A stretch of DNA of 64,000 nt from the NCBI RefSeq assembly GCF_036240795.1, contig NZ_CP108454.1, positions 5,764,001 through 5,828,000 on the forward strand, given 5' to 3'. Made by a program: the position numbers and the translations under genes. The stretch is from Streptomyces sp. NBC_01268 (lineage in GTDB: Bacteria; Actinomycetota; Actinomycetes; Streptomycetales; Streptomycetaceae). Positions 32,504 through 41,003 of the stretch are shown here, in pieces (position 1 is the first letter of the stretch; each line of letters begins with the position of its first letter). Under the pieces are notes generated by a model that saw nothing but the letters and a program-made list of their open reading frames with translations, did no database searches and was not told the origin of the DNA.

Positions 32504-32563
32504 ACCGATCGGTAATCAGCCAGTCACCCACCGATATCCGGCCACCGATGACCGGTGATCGGT
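32504..32563. promoter_or_regulatory. cluster of ACCGAT/ATCGGT half-sites
   Basis: Five copies in 60 bp: the palindrome ACCGATCGGT (32504-32513, two half-sites), ACCGAT at 32530-32535, and a 20-bp dyad ACCGATGACCGGTGATCGGT (32544-32563, one mismatched pair). It lies between the response-regulator stop and the XRE start. Confidence 0.55.
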
Positions 32564-32624
32564 CAGCGGAGACGGCGACCGGCGCCCGGCCGGCGGAGGC
32601 CGCCGCCGGGGAGCGTGTGGCGGG

Positions 32625-33353
32625 TCACCAGGCCCGCCCGCTCCCACCCGGACCGCCTGCCCCGCCCGCCGCGCTGAGCCACCGGTACTGCAGCTCCGGC
32701 CGCCCGATCTGGCCGTACTGCGGGGCCCGGGCCGCCCGGCCCTCGGTCACCAGGTGTTCCAGGTAGCGGCGGGCGGTGATGCGGGAGATGCCCACGGCCG
32801 CGCCCGCCTCCGCCGCCGTCAGCCCCTCCGCCGCGCCCCGCAGGCTCCGCGTCACCGCCTCCAGGGTCGGTGCGCTCAGCCCCTTCGGCAGCGAGGCGGG
32901 CTGTGGGGTGCGCAGGGTCGCGAGCGCCCGGTCCACCTCGTCCTGGCCCGAGGCCTCGCCGGCCGACGCCCGGAACTCGGCGTAGCGGGCCAGCCGGTCG
33001 CGCAGGGTGGCGAAGGTGAACGGCTTGAGGACGTACTGGACGACCCCGAGCGACACGCCCTCGCGGACGATCGCGAGGTCGCGCGCCGAGGTCACGGCGA
33101 TCACGTCCGCCGCGTGCCCGGCCGCGCGCAGCGCCCGCAGCAGCTGCAGCCCGTGCCCGTCCGGCAGGTAGAGGTCGAGCAGGATGAGGTCCACCGGCAC
33201 CCGGTCGAGGAGCCGCACGGCCGCGGCCCGCGAGTGGGCCACGCCGACCACGGTGAAGCCCGCCACCCGCCCCGCGTACAGCGCGTGCGCGTCCGCGGCG
33301 ACCGGGTCGTCCTCGACGACCAGCACTCTGATGCCCGTAGCGGCGGTGCTCAT
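32625..33353 (-). CDS. CitB/DcuR-type response regulator
   Basis: 242-aa response regulator. The receiver domain holds the acidic pair VVEDDP, phospho-acceptor Asp in DLILLDLYLPDGHG, the TS of VIAVTSA and Lys of VLKPF. The C-terminus has a winged HTH (LTAAEAGAAVGISRITARRYLEHLVTEGRA) as in CitB/DpiA regulators. Its ATG overlaps the kinase stop by 4 bp. By family and context it should activate the divergent dicarboxylate transporter at 35149 in response to citrate or C4-dicarboxylates. Confidence 0.92.
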   Translation of the reverse strand: MSTAATGIRVLVVEDDPVAADAHALYAGRVAGFTVVGVAHSRAAAVRLLDRVPVDLILLDLYLPDGHGLQLLRALRAAGHAADVIAVTSARDLAIVREGVSLGVVQYVLKPFTFATLRDRLARYAEFRASAGEASGQDEVDRALATLRTPQPASLPKGLSAPTLEAVTRSLRGAAEGLTAAEAGAAVGISRITARRYLEHLVTEGRAARAPQYGQIGRPELQYRWLSAAGGAGGPGGSGRAW

Positions 33354-34966
33354 GCGCCCACCTCCACGGCGCCGGTCCGCACGGCGGCTCGCAACGGCAT
33401 GCGGGCGGTGAACTCCGCGCCGCCCAGCGGGGATTCGGACAGCGTCAGGGAGCCGGACGCGCGCGTGACGGCCTGGTGCACCAGCGCGAGGCCGAGCCCC
33501 CGGCCCGGGCCGCGGGTGGACCAGCCGCGGTCCAGGACGGCCGCGCGGTCCGCCGGGCGCACCCCGGGCCCCGAGTCGCCGACCTGGAGCAGCAGTTCGC
33601 CGTCCTCGGCGAGCGCCGTCACCGTCACCCGGGCGGACGGGGTCCCGCCCGCCGCCTCGACCGCGTTGTCGACGAGGTTGCCGAGGATCGTCACCAGGTC
33701 GCGGGAGGGCAGCGACTCCGGCAGCACCCCGTCGTCGATCCGGCTCGCCTCGGTCAGGACCAGCTCCACGCCCCGCTCGTTGGCCTGCGCCGCCTTGCCG
33801 AGCAGCAGCGCCGCGAGGACGGGTTCGCCGACCGCGCTCACCACCCGGTCGGTCAGCGCCTGGGCCAGCTCCAGCTCGGCCGTGGCGAAGCCGACCGCCT
33901 CCTCGACCCGGCCGAGCTCGATCAGCGAGACCACGGTGTGCAGCCGGTTCGCGGCCTCGTGGGCCTGTGAGCGCAGCGCCTCCGTGAACCCGCGCTCCGA
34001 GTCCAACTCGCCTGACAGTGCCTGTAGTTCGGTGCGGTCCCGCAGGGTGACCACGGTGCCCCTGCGCTCCCCGCCCACGACCGGGCGGGTGTTGACGACG
34101 AGCACCCGCTCGTCCGTCAGGTGCAGCTCGTCCACCCGCGGCTCCGAGGAGAGCAGCGCCCCGGTGAGCGGCGCCGGGAGCCCGAGCTCGGCGGCCGAGC
34201 GGCCGACGGCGTCCGGTCCGAGCCCGAGCAGCTCCCGCGCCCCGTCGTTGATCAGCGCGATCCGCCGCTGCCCGTCCAGCATCACCAGGCCCTCGCGCAC
34301 GGCGTGCAGCGCGGCCTCGTGGTAGTCGTGCAGCCGGCTCAGCTGGGTCGCGTTCAGGCCCTTGGTGTGCCGCCGGAGCCGGGCGTTGATCACGTACGTG
34401 CCGGCGCCGCCGAGGGCCAGGGCCGCGCCGGCCATCCCGAGCAGCGCGGTGACCTGCTCGCGGACCTGCTCGCTGATCTTCTCGATGGTGATGCCGGCGC
34501 TGACCAGGGCCACCACCCGGCCGTGGTCGAAGACCGGGGCGACCGTGCGCACCGAGGGGCCGAGCACGCCCATGTGCGTCTCGGAGAAGGTCTCCCCGTG
34601 CACGGCCCGGTCGATGTGCCCGAGGTACGTGCGCCCGATCTGCTCCGGTTCCGGGTGGGTCCAGCGGGTGCCGTCCGGCGCCATGATCACCACGAAGGTG
34701 ACGCCCGCGTGCCGCCGCAACGACTCCGCGTACGGCTGGAGCAGCGCGCTCGGATCCGCCGAGCGGGCCGCCGCCACCACCGAGGGGGAGTCGGCCACGG
34801 CCGAGGCGGTCGCCTGCGACTGGCGGCGCGCGGTCTCCTCGGCCTGGCCGCGGTCCGTCACGTACGCGAAGACGGCGCAGCCCGCGACGACGGCGGCCAC
34901 CAGCACGACCTGCATCGCGAAGAGCTGGCCGGCCAGGCTGCGCGGCCGGGGGAGGGGGAGACGCAT
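33350..34966 (-). CDS. CitA/DcuS-type sensor histidine kinase
   Basis: 538-aa membrane sensor kinase. TM1 (~12-35, FAMQVVLVAAVVAGCAVFAYV), an extracytoplasmic Cache/PAS domain (~36-175), TM2 (~177-200), a cytosolic PAS domain (HAVREGLVMLDGQRRIALIND), the CitA-type H-box SQAHEAANRLHTVVSLIELG and an HATPase domain (ILGNLVDNAVEA; GDSGPGV; GRGLGLALV). The ATG at 34966 begins just before TM1; an upstream open frame has no domain. It overlaps the response regulator by 4 bp and is divergent from the transporter, the arrangement of citrate/C4-dicarboxylate sensing systems. Confidence 0.92.
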   Translation of the reverse strand: MRLPLPRPRSLAGQLFAMQVVLVAAVVAGCAVFAYVTDRGQAEETARRQSQATASAVADSPSVVAAARSADPSALLQPYAESLRRHAGVTFVVIMAPDGTRWTHPEPEQIGRTYLGHIDRAVHGETFSETHMGVLGPSVRTVAPVFDHGRVVALVSAGITIEKISEQVREQVTALLGMAGAALALGGAGTYVINARLRRHTKGLNATQLSRLHDYHEAALHAVREGLVMLDGQRRIALINDGARELLGLGPDAVGRSAAELGLPAPLTGALLSSEPRVDELHLTDERVLVVNTRPVVGGERRGTVVTLRDRTELQALSGELDSERGFTEALRSQAHEAANRLHTVVSLIELGRVEEAVGFATAELELAQALTDRVVSAVGEPVLAALLLGKAAQANERGVELVLTEASRIDDGVLPESLPSRDLVTILGNLVDNAVEAAGGTPSARVTVTALAEDGELLLQVGDSGPGVRPADRAAVLDRGWSTRGPGRGLGLALVHQAVTRASGSLTLSESPLGGAEFTARMPLRAAVRTGAVEVGA

Positions 34967-35148
34967 GCGGCAAGTGTGCCTGGCCGATTCGCGACCCCGA
35001 ACCGCCGGTCCGAATCGTGCCGCGACCGAGACGTGCCGCCTTCCGGTCGTGAACGAAACGCACGCAAGCGTGACCCCGGTCACAGGGCTGATGGATAGTC
35101 GCGGGGTCCACCGGGACGTGGACGATCCCTGCGTACGAGGAGGAGCCC

Positions 35149-36504
35149 GTGGCCGCACGACGGGACCGCACCCACTATCTGTATCTGGCCGTCATCGGCG
35201 CCGTCCTGCTCGGCATCGGCGTGGGCTTCCTGGCGCCCGGCGTCGCCGTCGAGCTGAAGCCGCTCGGCACGGGCTTCGTCAGCCTGATCAAGATGATGAT
35301 CTCGCCGATCATCTTCTGCACGATCGTGCTCGGCGTCGGTTCGGTCCGCAAGGCCGCCAAGGTCGGCGCCGTCGGCGGGCTCGCCCTCGGCTACTTCCTG
35401 GTGATGTCGACCGTGGCCCTCGCCATCGGCCTGCTCGTCGGCAACCTCCTGGAGCCCGGCTCCGGCCTGCACCTCACCAAGGACCTCGCCGAGGCGGGCG
35501 CCAAGCAGGCCGCGGGGGCGAGCGAGGGCACCGCCGACTTCCTCCTCGGGATCATCCCCACCACGATGGTCTCCGCCTTCACCGAGGGCGAGGTGCTGCA
35601 GACCCTGCTGGTCGCCCTGCTCGCGGGCTTCGCGCTGCAGGCCATGGGCGCGGCCGGCGAGCCGGTGCTGCGCGGCATCGGGCACGTCCAGCGGCTGGTC
35701 TTCCGGATCCTCGCCATGATCATGTGGGCCGCCCCGGTCGGCGCCTTCGGCGCCATCGCCGCCGTGGTCGGCGCGACCGGCATGGACGCGCTGAAGTCGC
35801 TCGCCGTGATCATGATCGGCTTCTACGTGACCTGCGCGCTCTTCGTCTTCGTGGTGCTCGGGACGCTGCTGCGGCTGGTCGCCGGGGTGAACGTCTTCGC
35901 CCTGCTCAAGTACCTCGGCCGCGAGTTCCTGCTGATCCTGTCCACCTCCTCGTCCGAGTCCGCGCTGCCGCGGCTCATCGCGAAGATGGAACACCTGGGC
36001 GTCAGCAAGCCGGTGGTCGGCATCACCGTCCCGACCGGCTACTCCTTCAACCTCGACGGCACGGCGATCTACCTGACGATGTCCTCGCTCTTCGTCGCCG
36101 AGGCGATGGGCAACCCGCTCTCGGTGGGCGAACAGATCTCCCTCCTCGTCTTCATGATCATCGCCTCGAAGGGCGCGGCGGGCGTCACCGGCGCCGGTCT
36201 CGCGACCCTCGCCGGCGGCCTCCAGTCGCACCGCCCCGACCTGGTCGACGGGGTCGGCCTGATCGTCGGCATCGACCGCTTCATGAGCGAGGCCCGCGCC
36301 CTCACCAACTTCGCGGGCAACGCCGTCGCCACCGTCCTCGTCGGCACCTGGACCAAGGAGATCGACAAGGCCCGGGTCGCCGAGGTGCTGGCCGGCAAGG
36401 CCCCGTTCGACGAGACGACCCTGGTCGACGACGGCCACGGCCCGGCGCCCGTGCCGGACCAGCGGTCCGACGAGGGCGAGGAGCGCGCCCGCGCGGGCGT
36501 CTGA
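35149..36504 (+). CDS. cation:dicarboxylate symporter (DctA-like)
   Basis: 451-aa DAACS-family symporter importing C4-dicarboxylates such as succinate, malate or fumarate with protons or sodium. Family landmarks are LIKMMISPIIFCTIVLGVGS, the Ser-rich re-entrant loop LLILSTSSSESALPRL, PTGYSFNLDGTAIYLT and the C-terminal TNFAGNAVATVLVGTW. About eight helices plus two hairpins fit the fold. The GTG start has GAGGAGG upstream. Divergent from the CitA/CitB-type kinase-regulator pair, which probably controls it; only 182 bp separate it from the kinase. Confidence 0.92.
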   Translation: MAARRDRTHYLYLAVIGAVLLGIGVGFLAPGVAVELKPLGTGFVSLIKMMISPIIFCTIVLGVGSVRKAAKVGAVGGLALGYFLVMSTVALAIGLLVGNLLEPGSGLHLTKDLAEAGAKQAAGASEGTADFLLGIIPTTMVSAFTEGEVLQTLLVALLAGFALQAMGAAGEPVLRGIGHVQRLVFRILAMIMWAAPVGAFGAIAAVVGATGMDALKSLAVIMIGFYVTCALFVFVVLGTLLRLVAGVNVFALLKYLGREFLLILSTSSSESALPRLIAKMEHLGVSKPVVGITVPTGYSFNLDGTAIYLTMSSLFVAEAMGNPLSVGEQISLLVFMIIASKGAAGVTGAGLATLAGGLQSHRPDLVDGVGLIVGIDRFMSEARALTNFAGNAVATVLVGTWTKEIDKARVAEVLAGKAPFDETTLVDDGHGPAPVPDQRSDEGEERARAGV

Positions 36505-36551
36505 GCTCCGGGTCCCGGGCCTTGAGCCGGATCCGGGCACCGGAAGCGGAT

Positions 36552-36581
36552 CGACCCCGGCCGTTCCCCCGGCCGGGGTCG
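36552..36581. terminator. terminator after the dicarboxylate symporter
   Basis: CGACCCCGGCCG (36552-36563), 6-nt loop, CGGCCGGGGTCG (36570-36581): a perfect 12-bp stem, 47 bp past the symporter stop and 51 bp past the convergent GH16 stop. Confidence 0.85.
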
Positions 36582-36632
36582 TTCCGTGCGTGCGCAGGGT
36601 GGCGGGTCAGCCCTCGGTGCGGGCCGCGGGCC

Positions 36633-38102
36633 TCATCCGAAGGGGATGCGGACCACCGACCGGTTCCCCGTGCCCAGGGTGCTGGGCCCGTTGCCGATCG
36701 CGTTCCACACCTCGACCTTGACCCGCCCGTTCACCAGGTTCCCGAGCGTGCCGGTGGCGGACCGCAGGCCGGCCGCCTCCGTGTAGTGCTCGTCGCCGGG
36801 CACCGGGTCGGTGGCGAAGTAGCGGTAAGTCTCCACCCGGTCCCAGCTCCCGTCGCCGGTGCGGTCGTAACTCACCCGCACCTGCTGTCCGTTGGCGACC
36901 ACGGCGCCCGCGTCCACGAGGAGGTCGAAGCGGGTCGCGCCGCCGTCGTACGTGCGGGTCAGCGGGCCCGAGGTGAAGACCTGCGGGCCGACGGGCGTCC
37001 CGTCGTGGTTGGCCCCGCCCGCCGAGGCGAGGGTGACCGTCCCGGCCGACCCCTGCGCGTCCCCGGCACCGCCGTCGCCGCGCAGGTACAGCTCCGAGGA
37101 GCCCGAGGGCGGCGGCGTGGTCGGCGGCGGTGTGGTCGGCGGTGTGGTCGTGGTGCCGCCCTTGGTCCACACGGCCACGTAGTCGACCAGCATCGGCCGC
37201 CCGGGCACGGTCGCGGCCGTCGGGGTCCGCCCCGCCAGCGCGTCCGGGAACGCCCCGCCGACCGCCAGGTTGAGCAGGACGAAGTAGCCGGCGTGGCTCG
37301 TCATGTCGGCCCAGGCGGTGGCGCCGACCCGGGTCTCGTTCACGCTGTGGAAGAGCTGTCCGTCCACGTACCAGCGCAGCTCGCCCGAGGAGGCGGAGCG
37401 GTCCCACTCGAAGCGGTACGTGTGGAAGCCGGACTGGCAGGTCGACCCGGGGCAGGCGCGGCTGGCGCCGATGCCCGTGGTCTCGCCGCAGGGGCCGCCC
37501 GGGTTCACCCCGCAGTGCAGCACCCCCCACACGGAGTCGAGGCCGTTGACGTTCTCCATGATGTCGAACTCGCCGATGGCGGGCCAGTTCCAGTAGTTGC
37601 CGCGGTACGGCGCGCCGAGCGCCCAGAAGGCCGGCCAGTAGCCGAGGGCGGCCTCACCGGTCACGTTCGGCATCTGAACGCGGCCCTCGATGCGCAGGGT
37701 GCCGCCGGCCGGGGCCTTGAAGTCGGCCCGCCTGGTCTCGATCCGGCCCGAGGTCCAGTTGCCCGCGCCGTCCTTGAGCGGGGTGATGCGCAGGTTGCCG
37801 GTGCCGTCGAGCCGTACGTTGTCGGGGCTCGCCGTGTACTCCTGGATCTCGCCCGTCCCCCAGTTCGCGGGGCCTCCGGGGTAGTTGTGCCCGGTGTCGA
37901 TCTGCCAGCGGCCCGCGTCGGGCAGCGCGCGGTCGGGGCCGTCGAAGTCGTCGCTCCACTGGAGCGTCCAGCCGGGGGCGGGCGGCACGGCGCCGCTGGC
38001 CGTGCCGGCGCCGCCGAGTCCGAGCAGGGCGCCGCCGGCGAGGGCGGCGGCGAGGAGCGAGGCGAGCAGAGGGGTGCGTCTGGCGCGGCTCAAGGGGAGC
38101 AC
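36633..38102 (-). CDS. secreted GH16 beta-glucanase
   Basis: 489-aa exported family-16 glycoside hydrolase, probably an endo-beta-1,3-glucanase. The signal peptide spans ~1-38 (LLASLLAAALAGGALLGLGG, cleavage near ASGA). The catalytic core (~45-310) carries GEFDIMENVN with nucleophile and acid/base Glu flanking Asp. A Thr/Pro linker (TTTPPTTPPPTTPPP) leads to a ~150-residue C-terminal beta domain, probably carbohydrate-binding. A LacI-type operator 34 bp upstream of the ATG suggests induction by sugar. Convergent with the symporter. Confidence 0.9.
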   Translation of the reverse strand: MLPLSRARRTPLLASLLAAALAGGALLGLGGAGTASGAVPPAPGWTLQWSDDFDGPDRALPDAGRWQIDTGHNYPGGPANWGTGEIQEYTASPDNVRLDGTGNLRITPLKDGAGNWTSGRIETRRADFKAPAGGTLRIEGRVQMPNVTGEAALGYWPAFWALGAPYRGNYWNWPAIGEFDIMENVNGLDSVWGVLHCGVNPGGPCGETTGIGASRACPGSTCQSGFHTYRFEWDRSASSGELRWYVDGQLFHSVNETRVGATAWADMTSHAGYFVLLNLAVGGAFPDALAGRTPTAATVPGRPMLVDYVAVWTKGGTTTTPPTTPPPTTPPPSGSSELYLRGDGGAGDAQGSAGTVTLASAGGANHDGTPVGPQVFTSGPLTRTYDGGATRFDLLVDAGAVVANGQQVRVSYDRTGDGSWDRVETYRYFATDPVPGDEHYTEAAGLRSATGTLGNLVNGRVKVEVWNAIGNGPSTLGTGNRSVVRIPFG

Positions 38103-38135
38103 CTCCGGTGGGGGGCGTGGGGGCCTGCGGGGTGG

Positions 38136-38149
38136 TGAGAGCGCTCTCA
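38136..38149. promoter_or_regulatory. LacI-family operator TGAGAGCGCTCTCA
   Basis: A 14-bp perfect palindrome 34 bp upstream of the GH16 start, differing by one base per half from the CebR cellobiose-repressor site (TGGGAGCGCTCCCA). It implies repression by a LacI-type glucan-oligosaccharide sensor such as BglR or CebR encoded elsewhere. Confidence 0.75.
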
Positions 38150-38165
38150 GGATGCTTTTCTAGGT

Positions 38166-38201
38166 GAAGGCACCGGCCCCGTCAATGGGTCCGGCGCCTT
38201 C
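38166..38201 (-). terminator. terminator after the aldo/keto reductase
   Basis: GAAGGC...GCCTTC hairpin (38166-38180 with 38187-38201; two mismatches, 6-nt loop), 6 bp past the stop of the minus-strand reductase and upstream of GH16 on that strand. Confidence 0.7.
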
Positions 38202-38206
38202 GCCTC

Positions 38207-39085
38207 TCAAACCCCCAGCTCGGCCAACTCTGCTTCTGTCAAGACCAGTTCGGCGGCCAGGGCCGAGTCGCGCGCCGACTCCGGGCGGCTGGCGCCGGGG
38301 ATCGGCAGCACGTTCCCCGGGCGGGCCAGCAGCCAGGCCAGCGCCACCCGCTGGGGGCTCACCCCGCGGGCCCGTGCCACCCGGTGGAAGGCTCCGGACT
38401 CCGGGTCCTCCTCCTGCGCGGAGGGGCCGTCGAGGGAGCTGCGGGAGATGCCGCCGAGCGGGCTCCACGGCAGGAAGGCCAGGCCCAGCTCCGCGCAGAG
38501 CCGCAGCTCGGCCTCGGCGTCCCGGACGGCCGGCGAGTACCGGTTCTGCACCGACACCAGGCGCTCGCCCAGGATCTCCCGGGCCAGCCGGATCTGCCCG
38601 CCGTTCACGTTGGAGACCCCCGCCAGCCGGATCGTCCCCGCGTCGAGCAACTCCCTCATCGCACCGAGTGATTCGGCGTAGGGGACGGCCGGGTCCGGCT
38701 TGTGCAGCTGGTAGAGGCCGAGCGGAGTGGCGCCGAGCCGCCGCGCCGAGGCCTCGGCCGCCCGCCGCAGGTGCTCCGGGCGTCCGTCGACGGTCCAGCC
38801 GCCGTCGGCGCTCCGGCCCCGGCCGCCCTTGGTGGCCACGAGCACCGCGTCCCGGTCGCCCCCGTACGCGGCGAGCGCGCGGGCCACCAGCCGTTCGCCG
38901 GCGCCGGGTTCGCCGCCTGGCGGGTGGTACGAGTCGGCCGTGTCGAGCAGGGTCACCCCCGCGTCCAGGGCCGCGTGGACGGTGGCCAGGGCGCGGGATC
39001 CGTCCGGGTGCCCCTCGATGGACAGGGGCATCGTGCCGAGCCCGACGGCGCCGACGGTCACGTCGCCGAGGGTGCGGTACCTCAT
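38207..39085 (-). CDS. aldo/keto reductase
   Basis: 292-aa NADPH-dependent aldo/keto reductase of the YajO/AKR12-like group. MRYRTLGDVTVGAVGLGTMPLS and DTADSYHPPG contain the catalytic Asp and Tyr; the Lys is in VLVATKGG and the His in LYQLHKPD. The C-terminal GVSPQRVALAWLLARPGNVLPIPG binds cofactor. The ATG shares one base with the epimerase stop (TGATG), so the two form an operon. The substrate is unknown; the partner suggests sugar or ketone processing. Confidence 0.88.
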   Translation of the reverse strand: MRYRTLGDVTVGAVGLGTMPLSIEGHPDGSRALATVHAALDAGVTLLDTADSYHPPGGEPGAGERLVARALAAYGGDRDAVLVATKGGRGRSADGGWTVDGRPEHLRRAAEASARRLGATPLGLYQLHKPDPAVPYAESLGAMRELLDAGTIRLAGVSNVNGGQIRLAREILGERLVSVQNRYSPAVRDAEAELRLCAELGLAFLPWSPLGGISRSSLDGPSAQEEDPESGAFHRVARARGVSPQRVALAWLLARPGNVLPIPGASRPESARDSALAAELVLTEAELAELGV

Positions 39086-39987
39086 CACGCACCCGCCGGC
39101 GCGGTCACCGTCTCCGAGACGGCCCGCGCGAGCCATTCCGAGGAATGCGAGAAGCGGAATCCGAGTGCTTCCGCCCGGGAATTGTCCATCCCGTAGGAGC
39201 GGGCGAAGGAGAACGGGGAGACCTCCCCGACCTCTACCTCCTGGAAAACGGTCCTGCCGCCCACCCGGGATTCGATCGCGGCGCAGATGTCGGTCGTGGT
39301 CAGCGGCCCGTGGGAATGCGCGTTGACGGGGCCGGTGAATTCCGCCCCGACGGCCCAGGCGAGAAAGGCGGCGATCTCCTCCACGTACACGTAGGTCGCG
39401 GGCCGGTTCACCGTGGGCACGGCGATCGGCTCGCCCGCCCGGATCCGCCGCGCGTAGTGCTCCACCCGCCCCGTGAAGTCGTCGGCGCCGCCCAGCACGT
39501 GCGCGACCCGCACCGAGGCCCAGGGGAACGCCGTGCCGCCCGCGAACACCGCCTCGGCCTGCCGCTTCCCCTCCCCGTAGTGCGCGTCGAGGAACTCCGG
39601 GTCCTCCCAGGGGAGTCCCGGGTCGACCGTGACCGTGCCCAGGTCGAGGGCGTCCTCGGCGACCGGGACGGGGGAGTCCTCGTACCCGTACACCTCCACC
39701 GTCGAGGTCATCAGATAGCGTCCGGTCCGCCCCGCGAACACCCGCCGGGCGATCTCCGCCTGGCGCGGCGTGTAGCAGACCTGGTCCACGACGACATCGA
39801 AATACCGCCCGTCGAGGGCCTTTTCCAGTGCGGTCTCGTCGTTCCGGTCGGCGACCAGTCGAACGGTTCCTTCCGGGGCCTCGGAAGAACCGCGGTTGAG
39901 CACCGTCACCCGATGTCCCGCATCCAGCAGGCGCGTTGTCAGCCGCTTTCCGAAATAGCGGTTCCCGCCGATGATCAGAATGTCCAT
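39085..39987 (-). CDS. NAD-dependent epimerase/dehydratase (SDR) family protein
   Basis: 300-aa extended SDR with the N-terminal Rossmann motif MDILIIGGNRYFGKRL (G-x-N-R-x-x-G variant of GxxGxxG), STVEVYG for the catalytic Ser/Tyr region and an atypical YxxxK-like HYGEGK. The divergent Lrp gene starts 44 bp away, so the two share a very short control region. Operonic with the aldo/keto reductase. The GGNRYFG variant is common in this SDR subgroup; the substrate is unknown. Confidence 0.85.
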   Translation of the reverse strand: MDILIIGGNRYFGKRLTTRLLDAGHRVTVLNRGSSEAPEGTVRLVADRNDETALEKALDGRYFDVVVDQVCYTPRQAEIARRVFAGRTGRYLMTSTVEVYGYEDSPVPVAEDALDLGTVTVDPGLPWEDPEFLDAHYGEGKRQAEAVFAGGTAFPWASVRVAHVLGGADDFTGRVEHYARRIRAGEPIAVPTVNRPATYVYVEEIAAFLAWAVGAEFTGPVNAHSHGPLTTTDICAAIESRVGGRTVFQEVEVGEVSPFSFARSYGMDNSRAEALGFRFSHSSEWLARAVSETVTAPAGA

Positions 39988-40031
39988 GGCTCAAGTGTTA
40001 CGTTGTGCGCTCGGCATCTGAAGGGGGAAAC

Positions 40032-40553
40032 ATGGGAGTCCGGGCCGCCGCACCGAAGGAACCTCGGCATCTGCGCGCCGCCGCCGTCGAAACGACGGCG
40101 GGTGCCTTCGACCCCATCGACCGGCAGATCCTGGACCTGCTCCAGAGCGACGGCCGGATCAAGCTCAGCGAGCTCGGCCGCCGGGTCCGGCTCAGCCCCG
40201 CCGCCGTCACCGAGCGGGTCCGCCGCCTGGAGTCCTGCGGCGCGATCACCGGCTACGGCGCCCAGGTCGCCGCCGCCCGGCTCGGCTACGGCATCCAGGC
40301 CTTCATCAGGGTGAACCCGCACGGCGGTTACACCCTCAAGCACCCCCGCACCCTGGAGCTCATCGCCCGTCCCGAGATCCGCGAGGTGCACCACGTGGTC
40401 GGCGAGGACTGCTGGATCCTCAAGGTCGCGGTGACCGACACCGTGCACCTGGAGGAGGTCCTGGAGCAGGTCTCCGCACTGGGCCGCACGACCACGTCGA
40501 TCGTCCTGTCCTCCCCGGTCGAGCGGAAGCCGCTGCTGCCGCCGGGCGCCTGA
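40032..40553 (+). CDS. Lrp/AsnC-family regulator
   Basis: 173-aa Lrp/AsnC regulator with an N-terminal HTH (IDRQILDLLQSDGRIKLSELGRRVRLSPAAVTERVRRLE, ~38-76) and a C-terminal RAM/AsnC effector domain (AFIRVNPHGG to VTDTVHLEEVLEQV). The ATG is chosen with AAGGGGG upstream. Only 44 bp separate it from the divergent epimerase, so it probably controls that operon as well as itself. The amino-acid effector is unknown. Confidence 0.9.
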   Translation: MGVRAAAPKEPRHLRAAAVETTAGAFDPIDRQILDLLQSDGRIKLSELGRRVRLSPAAVTERVRRLESCGAITGYGAQVAAARLGYGIQAFIRVNPHGGYTLKHPRTLELIARPEIREVHHVVGEDCWILKVAVTDTVHLEEVLEQVSALGRTTTSIVLSSPVERKPLLPPGA

Positions 40554-40563
40554 CCGGCCGGGC

Positions 40564-40594
40564 TTGCCTTGACGTCGGCGTCAAGGCGTACGTT
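40564..40594 (+). promoter_or_regulatory. MerR-type promoter with 19-bp spacer and dyad operator
   Basis: -35 TTGCCT (40564-40569), 19-bp spacer, -10 TACGTT (40589-40594). The dyad CCTTGACG-TCGG-CGTCAAGG (40567-40586) lies in the spacer, the classic MerR arrangement in which twisting aligns an overlong promoter. Predicted +1 is 40601-40602, at the merR ATG (leaderless). Confidence 0.7.
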
Positions 40595-40601
40595 CGGGGA
40601 C

Positions 40602-41003
40602 ATGCGAATCGGCGAGCTTGCCGAGCGGGCGGGCACGACCACGCGGACTCTGCGCTACTACGAGTCCCGGGGCCTCCTGACCGCGCGGCGCACGGACAAC
40701 GGCTACCGCACCTACGACGAGGACGACCTGCGGCTGCTCCGGCAGATCCGGACCCTGCAGGACTTCGGGTTCGACCTGGAGGAGACCCGGCCGTTCGTGG
40801 ACTGCCTGCGGGCCGGGCATCCGGCGGGTGACGCGTGCCCCGCGTCGCTCGCCGTCTACCGGCGCAAGCTGGCCGAGCTCGACGGGCTCATCGAGCAGCT
40901 GACGGAGGTGCGCGCCCAGGTCGGCGCGCAGCTCCTGCGGGCCGAGGCGGAACTGCCGGGCGGCCCGGAACCGCGATGCGAACTGGGAGGAGCGACGCAA
41001 TGA
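40602..41003 (+). CDS. MerR-family regulator
   Basis: 133-aa MerR protein: the winged HTH MRIGELAERAGTTTRTLRYYESRGLL opens the protein, with the TDNGYRTYDEDDL wing, then a dimerisation helix. Two Cys (FVDCLRAG, GDACPAS) at the helix start could be a metal or redox sensor, though the spacing matches no named MerR sensor. It overlaps the thioredoxin ATG by 4 bp, so the two form an operon, pointing to thiol or redox stress. Its own promoter carries the MerR dyad. Confidence 0.9.
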   Translation: MRIGELAERAGTTTRTLRYYESRGLLTARRTDNGYRTYDEDDLRLLRQIRTLQDFGFDLEETRPFVDCLRAGHPAGDACPASLAVYRRKLAELDGLIEQLTEVRAQVGAQLLRAEAELPGGPEPRCELGGATQ

